NCBI RefSeq assembly: GCF_000192865.1
Contig: NC_015276.1
Span: 3,348,001-3,412,000 of the forward strand
Source of the DNA: Marinomonas mediterranea MMB-1
GTDB lineage: Bacteria > Pseudomonadota > Gammaproteobacteria > Pseudomonadales > Marinomonadaceae
Length of the DNA stretch: 64,000 nucleotides
Direction of reading: 5' to 3'
Shown here: positions 54,749-63,868 of the stretch, in pieces
How positions within the stretch are numbered: the stretch's first letter is position 1
Layout: each line of letters begins with the position of its first letter
Position numbers and translations under genes: made by a program
Notes under the pieces: generated by a model
The model's database searches: none
The model's input: only the letters and a program-made list of their open reading frames with translations
Told to the model about the DNA's origin: nothing

Positions 54749-54778
54749 GTTTCATTGCAGGTTTAAAGGAAAGTAAAT

Positions 54779-56065
54779 ATGAAAATTCTCATTATCGGTA
54801 ATGGCGGCCGTGAGCATGCCTTAGCTTGGAAAGCAGCACAATCTCAAAATGTTGAGAAAGTCTTCGTTGCACCAGGCAACGCAGGTACCGCTTTAGAGCA
54901 AAAAGTAGAGAACGTTAATATCGGTGTTACTGCTATTGACGAGTTAGTCGCATTTGCAAAAGAAAATAGTATCGGCTTAACCATTGTTGGCCCTGAAGCA
55001 CCACTTGTAATCGGTGTTGTTGATGCATTTGAAGCCGCTGGCTTAGCTATTTTTGGTCCTTCTGAAGCAGCCGCTCAATTGGAAGGCTCAAAAGCGTTCA
55101 CTAAAGACTTCCTTGCACGCCACAAGATTCCAACCGCGGAATATGGAAACTTTACAGAGATTGCACCCGCTGTGGCGTACATCAAAGAAAAAGGCGCTCC
55201 AATCGTTGTTAAAGCAGATGGTCTTGCCGCAGGTAAAGGCGTTATCCTAGCTCAGACTGAAGCGGAAGCCATTGAAGCTGTTGAAGATATGCTGCAAGGC
55301 AACGCGTTTGGTGATGCAGGTCATCGTGTTGTTGTCGAAGAGTTTCTTGTTGGTGAAGAAGCAAGCTTTATCGTCATAGTGGATGGTGAAACCGTTCTGC
55401 CTATGGCATCAAGCCAAGACCATAAAGCGCGTGATAATGGTGATACTGGTCCAAATACTGGTGGTATGGGTGCATACTCTCCAGCGCCAGTTGTCACATC
55501 TGAAATTCATGAGCGCATTATGAATGAAGTGATCATGCCAACGGTTAAAGGCATGAACGCGGAAGGCAATCGCTACCGTGGTTTCCTATATGCGGGTGTT
55601 ATGGTTGCTCAAGACGGCACACCTAAAGTGCTTGAGTACAACTGCCGCTTTGGTGACCCTGAGACTCAGCCGATTATGATGCGTCTTCGCTCCGACCTAG
55701 TTGAAATGTGTCTTGCTGCGATTAATGGAACACTTGACTCAGTTCACACAGATTGGGATCCAAGAGCCAGTTTGGGTGTCGTTTTAGCTGCGGGTGGTTA
55801 CCCTGCAAGCTACAACAAAGGTGATATTATTACAGGGCACGATGCAACACTGCCAGCGCACCAAAAAGTCTTCCATGCAGGCACAACCGACAAAGAAGGC
55901 CAAGTCGCAACCAATGGTGGACGAGTATTATGTGCTGTCTCTCTAGGCGAAACAGTAAGTGAAGCGCAAGCAGGGGCTTACGATGTGGTAAACAAGATCT
56001 CTTGGGATAATGTTTACTTCCGCACAGACATCGGCCACAGAGCAATTGCTCGCGAGCAGAAATAA
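54779..56065 (+). CDS. purD: Phosphoribosylamine-glycine ligase
   Basis: The product has 428 residues, full length. The N-terminus is MKILIIGNGGREHALAWK; the ATP-grasp part has KADGLAAGKGVILAQT and DNGDTGPNTGGMGAYSPAP, then LEYNCRFGDPETQ. It joins glycine to phosphoribosylamine, the second step of purine synthesis. It is the second gene of the purHD operon and ends in a terminator. Confidence 0.96.
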   Translation: MKILIIGNGGREHALAWKAAQSQNVEKVFVAPGNAGTALEQKVENVNIGVTAIDELVAFAKENSIGLTIVGPEAPLVIGVVDAFEAAGLAIFGPSEAAAQLEGSKAFTKDFLARHKIPTAEYGNFTEIAPAVAYIKEKGAPIVVKADGLAAGKGVILAQTEAEAIEAVEDMLQGNAFGDAGHRVVVEEFLVGEEASFIVIVDGETVLPMASSQDHKARDNGDTGPNTGGMGAYSPAPVVTSEIHERIMNEVIMPTVKGMNAEGNRYRGFLYAGVMVAQDGTPKVLEYNCRFGDPETQPIMMRLRSDLVEMCLAAINGTLDSVHTDWDPRASLGVVLAAGGYPASYNKGDIITGHDATLPAHQKVFHAGTTDKEGQVATNGGRVLCAVSLGETVSEAQAGAYDVVNKISWDNVYFRTDIGHRAIAREQK

Positions 56066-56095
56066 GTCGCTCGTAAACGCGTTTATATCTCTTAA

Positions 56096-56126
56096 AAAAG
56101 GGCTTGTTCATTGAACAAGCCCTTTT
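56096..56126. terminator. Rho-independent terminator after purD
   Basis: A GGGCTTGTT / AACAAGCCC stem is flanked by A-rich sequence on the left and TTTT on the right. It can act on both strands, between purD and the convergent small membrane protein gene. Confidence 0.9.
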
Positions 56127-56201
56127 CGTTTATAGGTCTTTTACGCCTTCTGACACCTAAGCATTCTGGTTTTACTTAGCCTCGCACCAAACGTATATCG
56201 A

Positions 56202-56453
56202 TTACTTTTTTAGTCCTGCTTGCTTTTTATCCAACCACTGCTTGAAGACTTTACCAACTTCCAAGACGATGAGACCAAAAATGACGCCGGCCACCCAATC
56301 TAACGCCAGTAAAAAACCTAATACGGAGATCATTCCATATAAATACAGTAAGTTTTGTCTAAGCTTTGGATGCTGCTTTCGCGTTATCCACGTAACGCCC
56401 AACAATGCGAAGCAGAACCATAAATAGTACTCGACTAATATTGGATATAGCAT
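56202..56453 (-). CDS. Small hypothetical membrane protein
   Basis: The product has 83 residues with two or three hydrophobic segments (LWFCFALLGVTWI, LLYLYGMISVLGFLLALDWV, VAGVIFGLIVLEV) and a Lys-rich C-terminus, so it is probably an inner membrane protein. I do not recognise a family. The gene is convergent with purD and divergent from the sensor-like gene at 56485, which leaves a 31-bp gap for both start regions. The regular alternation of hydrophobic and charged stretches supports a real gene, but no homology is known to me. Confidence 0.6.
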   Translation of the reverse strand: MLYPILVEYYLWFCFALLGVTWITRKQHPKLRQNLLYLYGMISVLGFLLALDWVAGVIFGLIVLEVGKVFKQWLDKKQAGLKK

Positions 56454-56484
56454 TTAGTCCCCTATCAGTTAATAATGATGCCTA

Positions 56485-58794
56485 ATGGAATGGATGATCA
56501 GGCTTAGTATTTTGTTTTATCGATTTATTTTACTCTTCTTTGCCCTAATTAGCAGTCTCACATGGGCATCTAATGATATCGCTTTGATTAATAGTAAAGA
56601 TACCTCTATCAACATTGGGGAGGTCGGAAGCTATTATATTGATGAATCAAAGCAGCTTGGTATCAAAGACCTTGAAAATGATCATATTGATCGCCGTTTT
56701 CTGCCACTAGACAAAGAGTTTCTTCAATTCGGATTGGTCGACGGCAATATTTGGATTAAATTGAAAGTAGCAATCCAGACGAGCATTTCAACTCCTGTCG
56801 TGTTGAGTGTCCATGCACCAAGGCTCCAATACTTGGATGTTTATATGCCGAGTATCTTTGATGCACAAGCTCAAGCCGAAACAGGTGAATTGCGACCATT
56901 CGAAAACCGCCCTGTTAATCATGCAAATTACATTTTTCCACTACCTGCAAATACACCTCCCGTTTTTACACTCTATGTAAAAGCGTCGTCGCGGCTCCCC
57001 ATAAACGTTAGCGCCAACATCGAAACCCTTTCTTCATTTAGCAAGCGCTCTCAGTTGGACTTTACGGTGACTGGGGTGATGATGGGAATATTAGCAATAC
57101 TTTTCCTCAGCAACTTGATCTTCTATATAACAAGTCGACACTCCATGTATATGGTATATGGGTGTATGCTGATCAGTATCGCCGTTTTGCATTTGGCCCT
57201 GCATGGTCAGGTATATCAATTTTTTCCTCAATATACGGGGCTTCAAGAAAGGCTTTATAACCTTGCCGCCTTAACCTGTATTGCCGCAATTTCTCTTTTT
57301 TCCAGGTTGTATTTGGATACTAAGAATGTTTTTCCAAAGTTAGATAAAGTCATTTACGGGGTCGGCTTGCTCAACGCTTTCCTAGCCGCTATTTACGCGA
57401 TCACTCCTCAAACACTCAACATTCTGTACCTTTCAAGCATTGCTTTTTTAACCCTTTATTTTCTATTCTGCATAGCGGTCTATGCTCAAATAAAGAAGGT
57501 ACCTTATTCAGGTTATTACGTTCTTGCTCGCACCGTATTATCTGTTGGTCACACAACGTGGCTTCTAGCGGCCTATGGCATTATTCCAAGTGAGTTTTGG
57601 TTTGAGTGGGGCTTAACCTCATCCATCATTGCTGAGGCGTTAATCCACTACTCAGCCATGATTATGAGACTTAACCCGTTTATTGGACGTGCTTCTCATG
57701 CCGTTAAAGAAACGAGTGTTCACAACCCCGCACTGTATGCTGATTTATCAAGTAGACTACGTAGACAAATCAAAGTATACGACGGCTTCATCAGCAACCT
57801 TGATAAAATGCCTAACGTGAATGAAGCTCTACTGGAGACAGGCAAGGCTGCAACCAATAATCTAAAACACATAGTAGATCGAATCGATTTCTACCATGCA
57901 TTAAAAGATAAACCTCAACGCCCCCCTCCGCAATCTGAATCAATCATTAGTGTTATAGAGAGAGCGTATTTTCGTTTCCATGAACTCGATCAAGATCAAT
58001 CTGTCATTGAACTATCGACAAAAAGTATCGAAAACATTGAAGTCCTTGAAAACATTGAATTGCTTTGCCATCTAATCGAAATCTTAATGATGGAATTCAA
58101 ACACTTCACAGATCAAACGCTTGATATGAATTTCTCAGTGACCGCAGACAAACGAGAAGGGATACAGACATTAAAGATTGAATGCAACCCGGTTCCAGTA
58201 CGTATATTTGAAGACCCAAATAAAGTAGATATAAGCTTGAGTTACATAAAAGCCGTCGTAAAGCAGTTAAGTGGCAAGCTTTGGTTCACCGGTGAATCAA
58301 AAGAGCGAACGGTCGTGGTAGAATTCCCAATCGTTGCCCATGAACAAAAAGAACAGACATCGTTTGATTTGCTTTCAGGCAACGACTTTGAAGTTGTTGT
58401 ATACGGAGAAAGCAGCCCGTTGATGAGTAAGACACTAATACTGCTCCAAAATTGGTCCTCTAGTATCATCCAAGTTCAAGAACAAAGTGAACTAGCACAT
58501 TTATTTGAAGAGAGTCAGGGGCTAAATATAGGCCATGTTCTTATTATGTTTGAGGATCAAAAGAACCTGCCTATTCCAGATCTAAAACGAGTAAAGCCAC
58601 TCTTAAAAAATACAGACCGCTGTGTACTCATTACAAACAACATAAAAATGTCTACCGCATTTAGTCAGATCATTGGATTCGATTCTATGATCAGCGAATC
58701 CGAAATAGAGGTGAAACTCGTACCTTACTTAACTGGCGTCACACGTCGATTAGTAAGAAATAACTTGTCAGAAGTCAATAAAGCAACCCCTTGA
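56485..58794 (+). CDS. 7TMR-DISM sensor with degenerate kinase and receiver-like parts
   Basis: The product has 769 residues. A signal-like N-terminus (to ~29) is followed by a periplasmic 7TMR-DISMED2-type domain at ~45-190 (IDRRFLPLDKEFLQFGLVDG), seven membrane helices at ~200-400, then a histidine-kinase-like region at ~410-605 and a receiver-like region at ~620-750. The kinase region has no clear phospho-acceptor His in the dimer helix, and the ATP-binding N box is replaced (LLCHLIEILMMEFKHF). The receiver-like part lacks an obvious Asp pair and phospho-acceptor. It may act by protein contact rather than phosphotransfer. No adjacent response regulator is present. Confidence 0.75.
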   Translation: MEWMIRLSILFYRFILLFFALISSLTWASNDIALINSKDTSINIGEVGSYYIDESKQLGIKDLENDHIDRRFLPLDKEFLQFGLVDGNIWIKLKVAIQTSISTPVVLSVHAPRLQYLDVYMPSIFDAQAQAETGELRPFENRPVNHANYIFPLPANTPPVFTLYVKASSRLPINVSANIETLSSFSKRSQLDFTVTGVMMGILAILFLSNLIFYITSRHSMYMVYGCMLISIAVLHLALHGQVYQFFPQYTGLQERLYNLAALTCIAAISLFSRLYLDTKNVFPKLDKVIYGVGLLNAFLAAIYAITPQTLNILYLSSIAFLTLYFLFCIAVYAQIKKVPYSGYYVLARTVLSVGHTTWLLAAYGIIPSEFWFEWGLTSSIIAEALIHYSAMIMRLNPFIGRASHAVKETSVHNPALYADLSSRLRRQIKVYDGFISNLDKMPNVNEALLETGKAATNNLKHIVDRIDFYHALKDKPQRPPPQSESIISVIERAYFRFHELDQDQSVIELSTKSIENIEVLENIELLCHLIEILMMEFKHFTDQTLDMNFSVTADKREGIQTLKIECNPVPVRIFEDPNKVDISLSYIKAVVKQLSGKLWFTGESKERTVVVEFPIVAHEQKEQTSFDLLSGNDFEVVVYGESSPLMSKTLILLQNWSSSIIQVQEQSELAHLFEESQGLNIGHVLIMFEDQKNLPIPDLKRVKPLLKNTDRCVLITNNIKMSTAFSQIIGFDSMISESEIEVKLVPYLTGVTRRLVRNNLSEVNKATP

Positions 58795-58849
58795 GTATTG
58801 CACTGACAGAAATGAACTAGATAATAAACACGATACGACAGGAGACACC

Positions 58850-59191
58850 ATGGATTGCTTATTCTGCAAGCTCATTAACCGAGAAATCCCTGCTACCATT
58901 TTGTATGAGGATGACGACGTTATTGCGTTTGAAGACATCATGCCTCAAGCACCCGTGCACTTTTTGGTCATTCCTAAAAAACACATCAGTACTTTGAATG
59001 ACATTAGTGAAGAAGATGCCCCCGTAATTGGTAAGTTGCCGATCGTCGCTGCTAAAGTAGCAAAGGAAAAAGGCGTCAGTGACGATGGCTTCCGCGTTAC
59101 GATGAATTGCAACGAAATGGGCGGTCAAACGGTTTACCACATTCACATGCATGTACTTGGCGGTCGACAAATGACATGGCCTCCAGGTTAA
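58850..59191 (+). CDS. HIT family nucleotide hydrolase (HinT-like)
   Basis: The product has 113 residues, typical of HinT. It begins CLFCKLINREIPATILYEDD and ends with the histidine triad HIHMHVLGGRQMTWPPG. HinT enzymes hydrolyse purine nucleoside phosphoramidates and aminoacyl-adenylates. It lies 55 bp after the sensor-like gene and 12 bp before coq7, probably in a transcript with coq7 and pdxH. An AGGAG site lies upstream of the ATG. Confidence 0.93.
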   Translation: MDCLFCKLINREIPATILYEDDDVIAFEDIMPQAPVHFLVIPKKHISTLNDISEEDAPVIGKLPIVAAKVAKEKGVSDDGFRVTMNCNEMGGQTVYHIHMHVLGGRQMTWPPG

Positions 59192-59203
59192 TAGGAGTCA
59201 GAA

Positions 59204-59836
59204 ATGCTATCAAAAATAGACAAAGCGATTCTTCAGCTTGACCGTGCACTGCAAACCCTTACTCCTAAGGTTGCAAAAGCTCAGCGGGCGAACCCAGCTC
59301 ATTCAGAAACACACAGTGAGTTAAATTCGTCAGAGATCAAACACGCTGCAGGGTTAATGCGTATTAATCACACAGGGGAAGTCTGCGCGCAAGCCTTGTA
59401 TGCAGGCCAAGCACTGACCGCCAAATTAGACACGGTTCGGGACGAAATGGAGCACGCGGCGGATGAGGAAATCGATCACTTAGTATGGTGTGAAGAGCGC
59501 CTATATGAACTGAGCAGTCGTCCAAGCCACCTCAATCCACTCTTCTATAGCGCCTCTTTTATGATCGGCGCAGGAGCGGGTTTGATAAGTGACCGTCTTA
59601 GCTTAGGTTTTGTAGCGGCTACAGAAGATCAAGTCTGTCTGCATCTTGATAAGCACATGGAAGCACTCCCCGCACAAGATCAACGTAGCCGAGCGATTCT
59701 GAAGCAAATGCACATTGATGAAGCAAAACACCGACAAGCGGCCATAGATTCAGGCGGATATGTCTTCCCAGCGCCCGTCATGAACGTTATGACCCATGTA
59801 TCTAAAGTGATGACCAAATCAACTTACCGGATTTAG
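59204..59836 (+). CDS. coq7: Demethoxyubiquinone hydroxylase
   Basis: The product has 210 residues. The carboxylate-bridged diiron motifs are visible: RINHTGEVCAQALYAGQ, then EEIDHLVWCEERL, and C-terminal IDEAKHRQAA. It hydroxylates 2-polyprenyl-3-methyl-6-methoxy-benzoquinol late in ubiquinone synthesis and is membrane-associated. Presence of Coq7 rather than only UbiF-type monooxygenases is usual in Pseudomonas and Oceanospirillales relatives. It is 12 bp after the HIT gene and 4 bp before pdxH. Confidence 0.94.
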   Translation: MLSKIDKAILQLDRALQTLTPKVAKAQRANPAHSETHSELNSSEIKHAAGLMRINHTGEVCAQALYAGQALTAKLDTVRDEMEHAADEEIDHLVWCEERLYELSSRPSHLNPLFYSASFMIGAGAGLISDRLSLGFVAATEDQVCLHLDKHMEALPAQDQRSRAILKQMHIDEAKHRQAAIDSGGYVFPAPVMNVMTHVSKVMTKSTYRI

Positions 59837-59840
59837 AAGA

Positions 59841-60482
59841 ATGAACAGAGACCTACATTCCATTCGTCGTGATTACCAATTCGATGATTTATTAGAAGAA
59901 AAAGCGGGTGATGACCCACTCAGCCTTTTCGATTCATGGTTAAAGCTGGCTATCGATTCATGTCAAGATGATCCGACTGCGATGATGTTAAGCACCGTAG
60001 ATAGAGAGCATAAGCCTCACAGCCGGATTGTTCTTCTGAAACAGCGCGACGAATCGGGTTTTAGTTTCTTTACTAATTACGACAGTGATAAAGGCCAAGA
60101 TATTGAAGCGAATAACCACGTTTGCTTAACGTTTTTCTGGGCACCTCTGTCTAGGCAAATCCGAATAGAAGGTACAATTGAGAAAACGAATCAGGCAACG
60201 TCAGAAGCCTACTTTGCGACCCGACCAAGAGCGAGCCAGATCGCCGCATCCACATCTCCTCAAAGTCAGATAATCAAAGACAGAGCGTTTTTAAGCGATC
60301 AATTTAATCGACTCGACGAAGAACTGAAAGAGAGCGACGTTCCGTGTCCATCAAACTGGGGAGGCTATATTGTCAAACCCAACTCCATTGAGTTTTGGCA
60401 AGGCCGCCCTAGCCGTCTACACGACCGGCTCATTTACACATTTGAAAACGACAGCTGGAGTAGAGTAAGGAAAGCACCTTAA
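59841..60482 (+). CDS. pdxH: Pyridoxamine 5'-phosphate oxidase
   Basis: The product has 213 residues, the normal size. FMN-binding and active-site elements are RIVLLKQRDESGFSFFTNYD, SDKGQDIEAN, RQIRIEGTIEKT and the C-terminal WQGRPSRLHDRLIYTFEND. It oxidises pyridoxine or pyridoxamine 5'-phosphate to pyridoxal 5'-phosphate. It begins 4 bp after coq7 and is the last gene of that transcript; the FAH-family gene is convergent with it. Confidence 0.94.
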   Translation: MNRDLHSIRRDYQFDDLLEEKAGDDPLSLFDSWLKLAIDSCQDDPTAMMLSTVDREHKPHSRIVLLKQRDESGFSFFTNYDSDKGQDIEANNHVCLTFFWAPLSRQIRIEGTIEKTNQATSEAYFATRPRASQIAASTSPQSQIIKDRAFLSDQFNRLDEELKESDVPCPSNWGGYIVKPNSIEFWQGRPSRLHDRLIYTFENDSWSRVRKAP

Positions 60483-60585
60483 TCGAGCGAACAGTCGCTT
60501 TTTCATATGAGGAAGCTACTGTTAAACAGATAAAAACAGAAATGCAGCAGCTATCTTAAAGCAACATACATTGATACCAGATCCA

Positions 60586-61563
60586 TTAGGAAGGCATCAT
60601 TGTATGTTCAATTGAACCGAATACAGAACGTCCATCCGTTCCTTTAACGTCAAACGTCAATCGATCACCATACTTAAGAAACTCTGTACGACACTCGCCA
60701 TACTCGATCAATTCCAATGCACGTCGCTCCGCCAAACAAGCAGAACCAACTTCCTTCCAATTGGTATTAGATACCGTTCCGGATCCGATTATGGCACCCG
60801 CTTTAAGATTCCGGTTGTAAGCTAAATGACTTAAAATTTGACCAAAACTAAAGTCCATTTCACGGCCATTTGGATTACCAAACCTCACGCCGTTATGTGT
60901 AACATCCATATTTAAACAAACACGTCCGTTATGCCAAGCGTCACCTAATTCATCGGGAGTAACGGCCACAGGGCTAAACGCCGTTGCAGGCTTGGCGTTT
61001 ATAAAGCCAAAACCCATTTGTAACTCTCTAAATAAATGCGTACGCATACTCATATCATTTAGGGTAAGAACCAGTTTAATATGATTTTCTGCTTCTTCTG
61101 TACCGATACCCATCGGCATATCATCAACAATAACCGCAAATTCCCCTTCAAAGTCAGCATTATCAGCTTCACTCGGAAACGTATAATCATCGCGAGCACC
61201 TAAAAAGTCATCGCTCTGACGTTGAACTAAAATGGGAATGGTTTGTTCTTTTTTTACATCAAGGTTATAGGCTTGTTCCATAATATTGCCGTGGTTCAAA
61301 AATGCTGAGGCATCCACAAACTGATAGCACCGCGGCAAAGGCGCCATGGCTTTGATCGGGTCAAAATCAAACGCTTCGTTCAAGCATCCCTTGTTGAGTA
61401 AGGCGTAGCGATTTCTAAGAGGCGTTTCGACTTGATGCCAGTTTTCAAGCGCTTCAATCATCGTATCGACAATGGTTCCAGCATAAACAGCCTTCGTCAA
61501 ATCGCGAGAAACAATCGCTAAGCGCCCATCTCGATGCCCATTTTTGATCGTTGCTAATTTCAT
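60586..61563 (-). CDS. Fumarylacetoacetase-family hydrolase
   Basis: The product has 325 residues from MKLATIKNGHRDG, chosen because GAGGAG lies just upstream; an ATG six codons earlier lacks such a site. The FAH fold shows the metal ligands in DFEGEFAVIVDDMP (ExE) and the later LNDMSMRTHLF. A C-terminal IIGSGTVSNTNWKEVGSACL matches the active-site loop. Members split C-C bonds in aromatic ring-cleavage products such as fumarylacetoacetate or fumarylpyruvate. It is the last of a leftward set with a LysR regulator and an MFS transporter. No dioxygenase is in view, so the exact pathway is open. Confidence 0.82.
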   Translation of the reverse strand: MKLATIKNGHRDGRLAIVSRDLTKAVYAGTIVDTMIEALENWHQVETPLRNRYALLNKGCLNEAFDFDPIKAMAPLPRCYQFVDASAFLNHGNIMEQAYNLDVKKEQTIPILVQRQSDDFLGARDDYTFPSEADNADFEGEFAVIVDDMPMGIGTEEAENHIKLVLTLNDMSMRTHLFRELQMGFGFINAKPATAFSPVAVTPDELGDAWHNGRVCLNMDVTHNGVRFGNPNGREMDFSFGQILSHLAYNRNLKAGAIIGSGTVSNTNWKEVGSACLAERRALELIEYGECRTEFLKYGDRLTFDVKGTDGRSVFGSIEHTMMPS

Positions 61564-61599
61564 AACGTACTCCTCAAACACCGCCCTACGTAGAAGCTT

Positions 61600-62535
61600 C
61601 TAAAGCGGTGCTGTCTTTGATGTTTCGTAGTGTATTTCAACAACCTTAAGTATTTCGCTTTTTAACCAATGAATAGCAGGATCCAAATCCCGATAAGAAT
61701 GCCACTGTATACCCCACGGAATAGAAGAAAGCAGCAAAGGCACTGGCATTATTTTCAGAGGCAAAAAATTAACCCATTCTTCTGCAAGATGACGATATAC
61801 CGTTGCGATTCTGTTTGTCCCTGGTAAAAATTGGGGAATTGATGCAAAAGTAGATGTCACAACATCCACTTTTTGAACAATTCCATATTGTTGCTCCAAA
61901 ATAATTTGATCCTGACTCCGTTTGCGTTGCGACCCAAAACGGACTGATACATGACTAAGAGACAAATACGTCTCTTGTGTTAATTCAATCTCTAAAAAAG
62001 GATTGTTTTGGCAACCAATGACGACAAAGTCTTCATCAAACAACTTAGCTTTTGGGTGTTTATCCGATAGTTCTTTTTCTGGCATGATTAGAAAATCAAT
62101 ATTCCCCTGCTCCAACTTTCCCTGAGGGTCATTTGTTGGAGCAATCAACTCTAACTTCATACGTGGTGCAATGTCTGAGATTTGCCTTACCACTTTTGCC
62201 ATTAACGTAGTCGACGTATAATCACTTAATAAGACCCTAAAGCAGCGTTCTGAGCTAGCTGGTTCAAACTCTAAACGACGCTCTACAGTCGTTTGAATCT
62301 GCATGAGTATGTTATGAACAGGGATTTTCAAGCTTTCCCCCAAAGGCGTTAATACCATGTGAGCCCCATTTCTACATAACAATTCATCCTCAAAAAACTC
62401 CCTTAGCCGAGCCAGAGCACCGCTCGTTGCAGGCTGACTAAGGCAGATTTGATCTGCCGCACGCGTAATACTTTTTTCAGTGAGAAGAGCATCAAGCGCC
62501 ACTAATAAATTCAAATCCAGTCGATTTAATCGCAT
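61600..62535 (-). CDS. LysR-family regulator, NodD/aromatic-catabolism type
   Basis: The product has 311 residues. The helix-turn-helix has LNRLDLNLLVALDALLTEKS and LSQPATSGALARLREFFED, a form typical of the NodD, LinR and PnpR group. The ligand-binding domain follows from ~90. It lies 36 bp before the FAH-family gene and 115 bp after the MFS gene, all on the minus strand. The context suggests it responds to an aromatic compound or breakdown product and controls this set; the effector is unknown. Confidence 0.88.
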   Translation of the reverse strand: MRLNRLDLNLLVALDALLTEKSITRAADQICLSQPATSGALARLREFFEDELLCRNGAHMVLTPLGESLKIPVHNILMQIQTTVERRLEFEPASSERCFRVLLSDYTSTTLMAKVVRQISDIAPRMKLELIAPTNDPQGKLEQGNIDFLIMPEKELSDKHPKAKLFDEDFVVIGCQNNPFLEIELTQETYLSLSHVSVRFGSQRKRSQDQIILEQQYGIVQKVDVVTSTFASIPQFLPGTNRIATVYRHLAEEWVNFLPLKIMPVPLLLSSIPWGIQWHSYRDLDPAIHWLKSEILKVVEIHYETSKTAPL

Positions 62536-62650
62536 GTATCCTCCAAGGTTATTAAGAGCAAGATGACATCACTGAACAGCGAATTCAACTCTAAAATACA
62601 CCACACTCATTCAGTCAGGCCTCTTAATATCCGTCACTCAGATTACTCGT

Positions 62651-63868
62651 TTATGCGTATTGTTCTTGTTTTTTTGACATTTGCTTTCTAAGAAAAAGAG
62701 CAGCAATAAAACAGGTTAGCAATGCAATGGCACCAAATATTTGGAAGGTACTTAAGTAGTTTTCGCTCCCCACTTGCGTCGCTACCCATGAAAACGCAAG
62801 GGTGCTAACAAATTGACCAAAAGCAAAGGTGGATTGCCATATACCTACCCCTAATCCCCGAACATCGAATTCCAATTTGGACACCGCCCAAGTTAACATG
62901 GTCGGCAGCAGCATGCCTGCGCCAAATTGATTAAAAAAGCCCGCTAATATAAACCATTGATAGTTTTCAGCGTGGCTCATGCTAATAAAGCCCACCGCTA
63001 AAATTGCAAACTCTAAGAACACCAAACTTTTTGTACCGAGTAATTTGTGTGCATAACGATAAGCAATAGCACCTATTGGAACACCAAGAGCCGTAATCGA
63101 TAACAACAAACCAGACAAGGACGCATCATTTATATCAAAGTGCCCCAAAGCCGTACTCAGTTGAAACATCAGGATATAAAAGAACACACCACCTACCAGC
63201 GTAAACGCGCACACAGTGAGCATATGTGACTTTGGCAACCGCCCTCTGCTTGCTTTCTTTTCATCAGATTCAACCGAGCGTTGACGGCTTGAAAAACGGT
63301 TTTCCCAAGTAAATAAAAGCACCAAAATAGCCAAAATAAGGCTGCTACCATAGAGTAAAAATGGACCTTTCCAGCCAAACTGACTCCCTAAAAAACCTGA
63401 CAAAGGGAAAAGAAACATCGCCGTCACGGTCGCTAACGCAGCCTGGCTGCCAAGCCATTTATCTCGCTTATCACCCGAAAAGTAATCGCCTATCAGCGTC
63501 GTTGAACAAGTAATGATCACAGCTTCACAAAGCCCAACACAGATTCTGGAAATAAAAATAGGCCAATAATCAGAAAGTAAAATCGGAGACATACCACTGA
63601 AGGCATAGATAATCATCGACCAGATAAGCAGCTTCCTACGCCCTACTTTATCGGCAAGAATGCCCGCGACCGGAGCCCCTAAAGCAATGCATAATGCCGG
63701 AATCGACAGTAACAAGGGGACCCAATATATGGCATTTTCAATATCCTTGAACTGCTGCATTAACAAAGGCACAATCGGAGCTAAAAGAGCCGCTCCCATT
63801 ACCGTCAACGTAATCGGAAGTATTAACACGACTCCCTGTAGGTTTCCTGCGCTTCTCTCTTGACTCAT
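62651..63868 (-). CDS. MFS transporter
   Basis: The product has 405 residues with about 12 membrane helices. The loop 2-3 motif is GILADKVGRRKLL, and a half-way cytoplasmic loop lies at ~195-215 (SSRQRSVESDEKKASRGRLP). It could export or take up an aromatic or other organic acid, going by the LysR and FAH-family genes downstream on the same strand. The gene is complete, and 132 bp without a gene follow to the window edge. Substrate cannot be determined from sequence. Confidence 0.88.
   Translation of the reverse strand: MSQERSAGNLQGVVLILPITLTVMGAALLAPIVPLLMQQFKDIENAIYWVPLLLSIPALCIALGAPVAGILADKVGRRKLLIWSMIIYAFSGMSPILLSDYWPIFISRICVGLCEAVIITCSTTLIGDYFSGDKRDKWLGSQAALATVTAMFLFPLSGFLGSQFGWKGPFLLYGSSLILAILVLLFTWENRFSSRQRSVESDEKKASRGRLPKSHMLTVCAFTLVGGVFFYILMFQLSTALGHFDINDASLSGLLLSITALGVPIGAIAYRYAHKLLGTKSLVFLEFAILAVGFISMSHAENYQWFILAGFFNQFGAGMLLPTMLTWAVSKLEFDVRGLGVGIWQSTFAFGQFVSTLAFSWVATQVGSENYLSTFQIFGAIALLTCFIAALFLRKQMSKKQEQYA

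Noticed and set aside
58859..59170. Minus-strand frame of 103 residues opposite the HIT gene
   Set aside because: It is a complete antisense overlap with a clear HinT-like gene and has no independent support.
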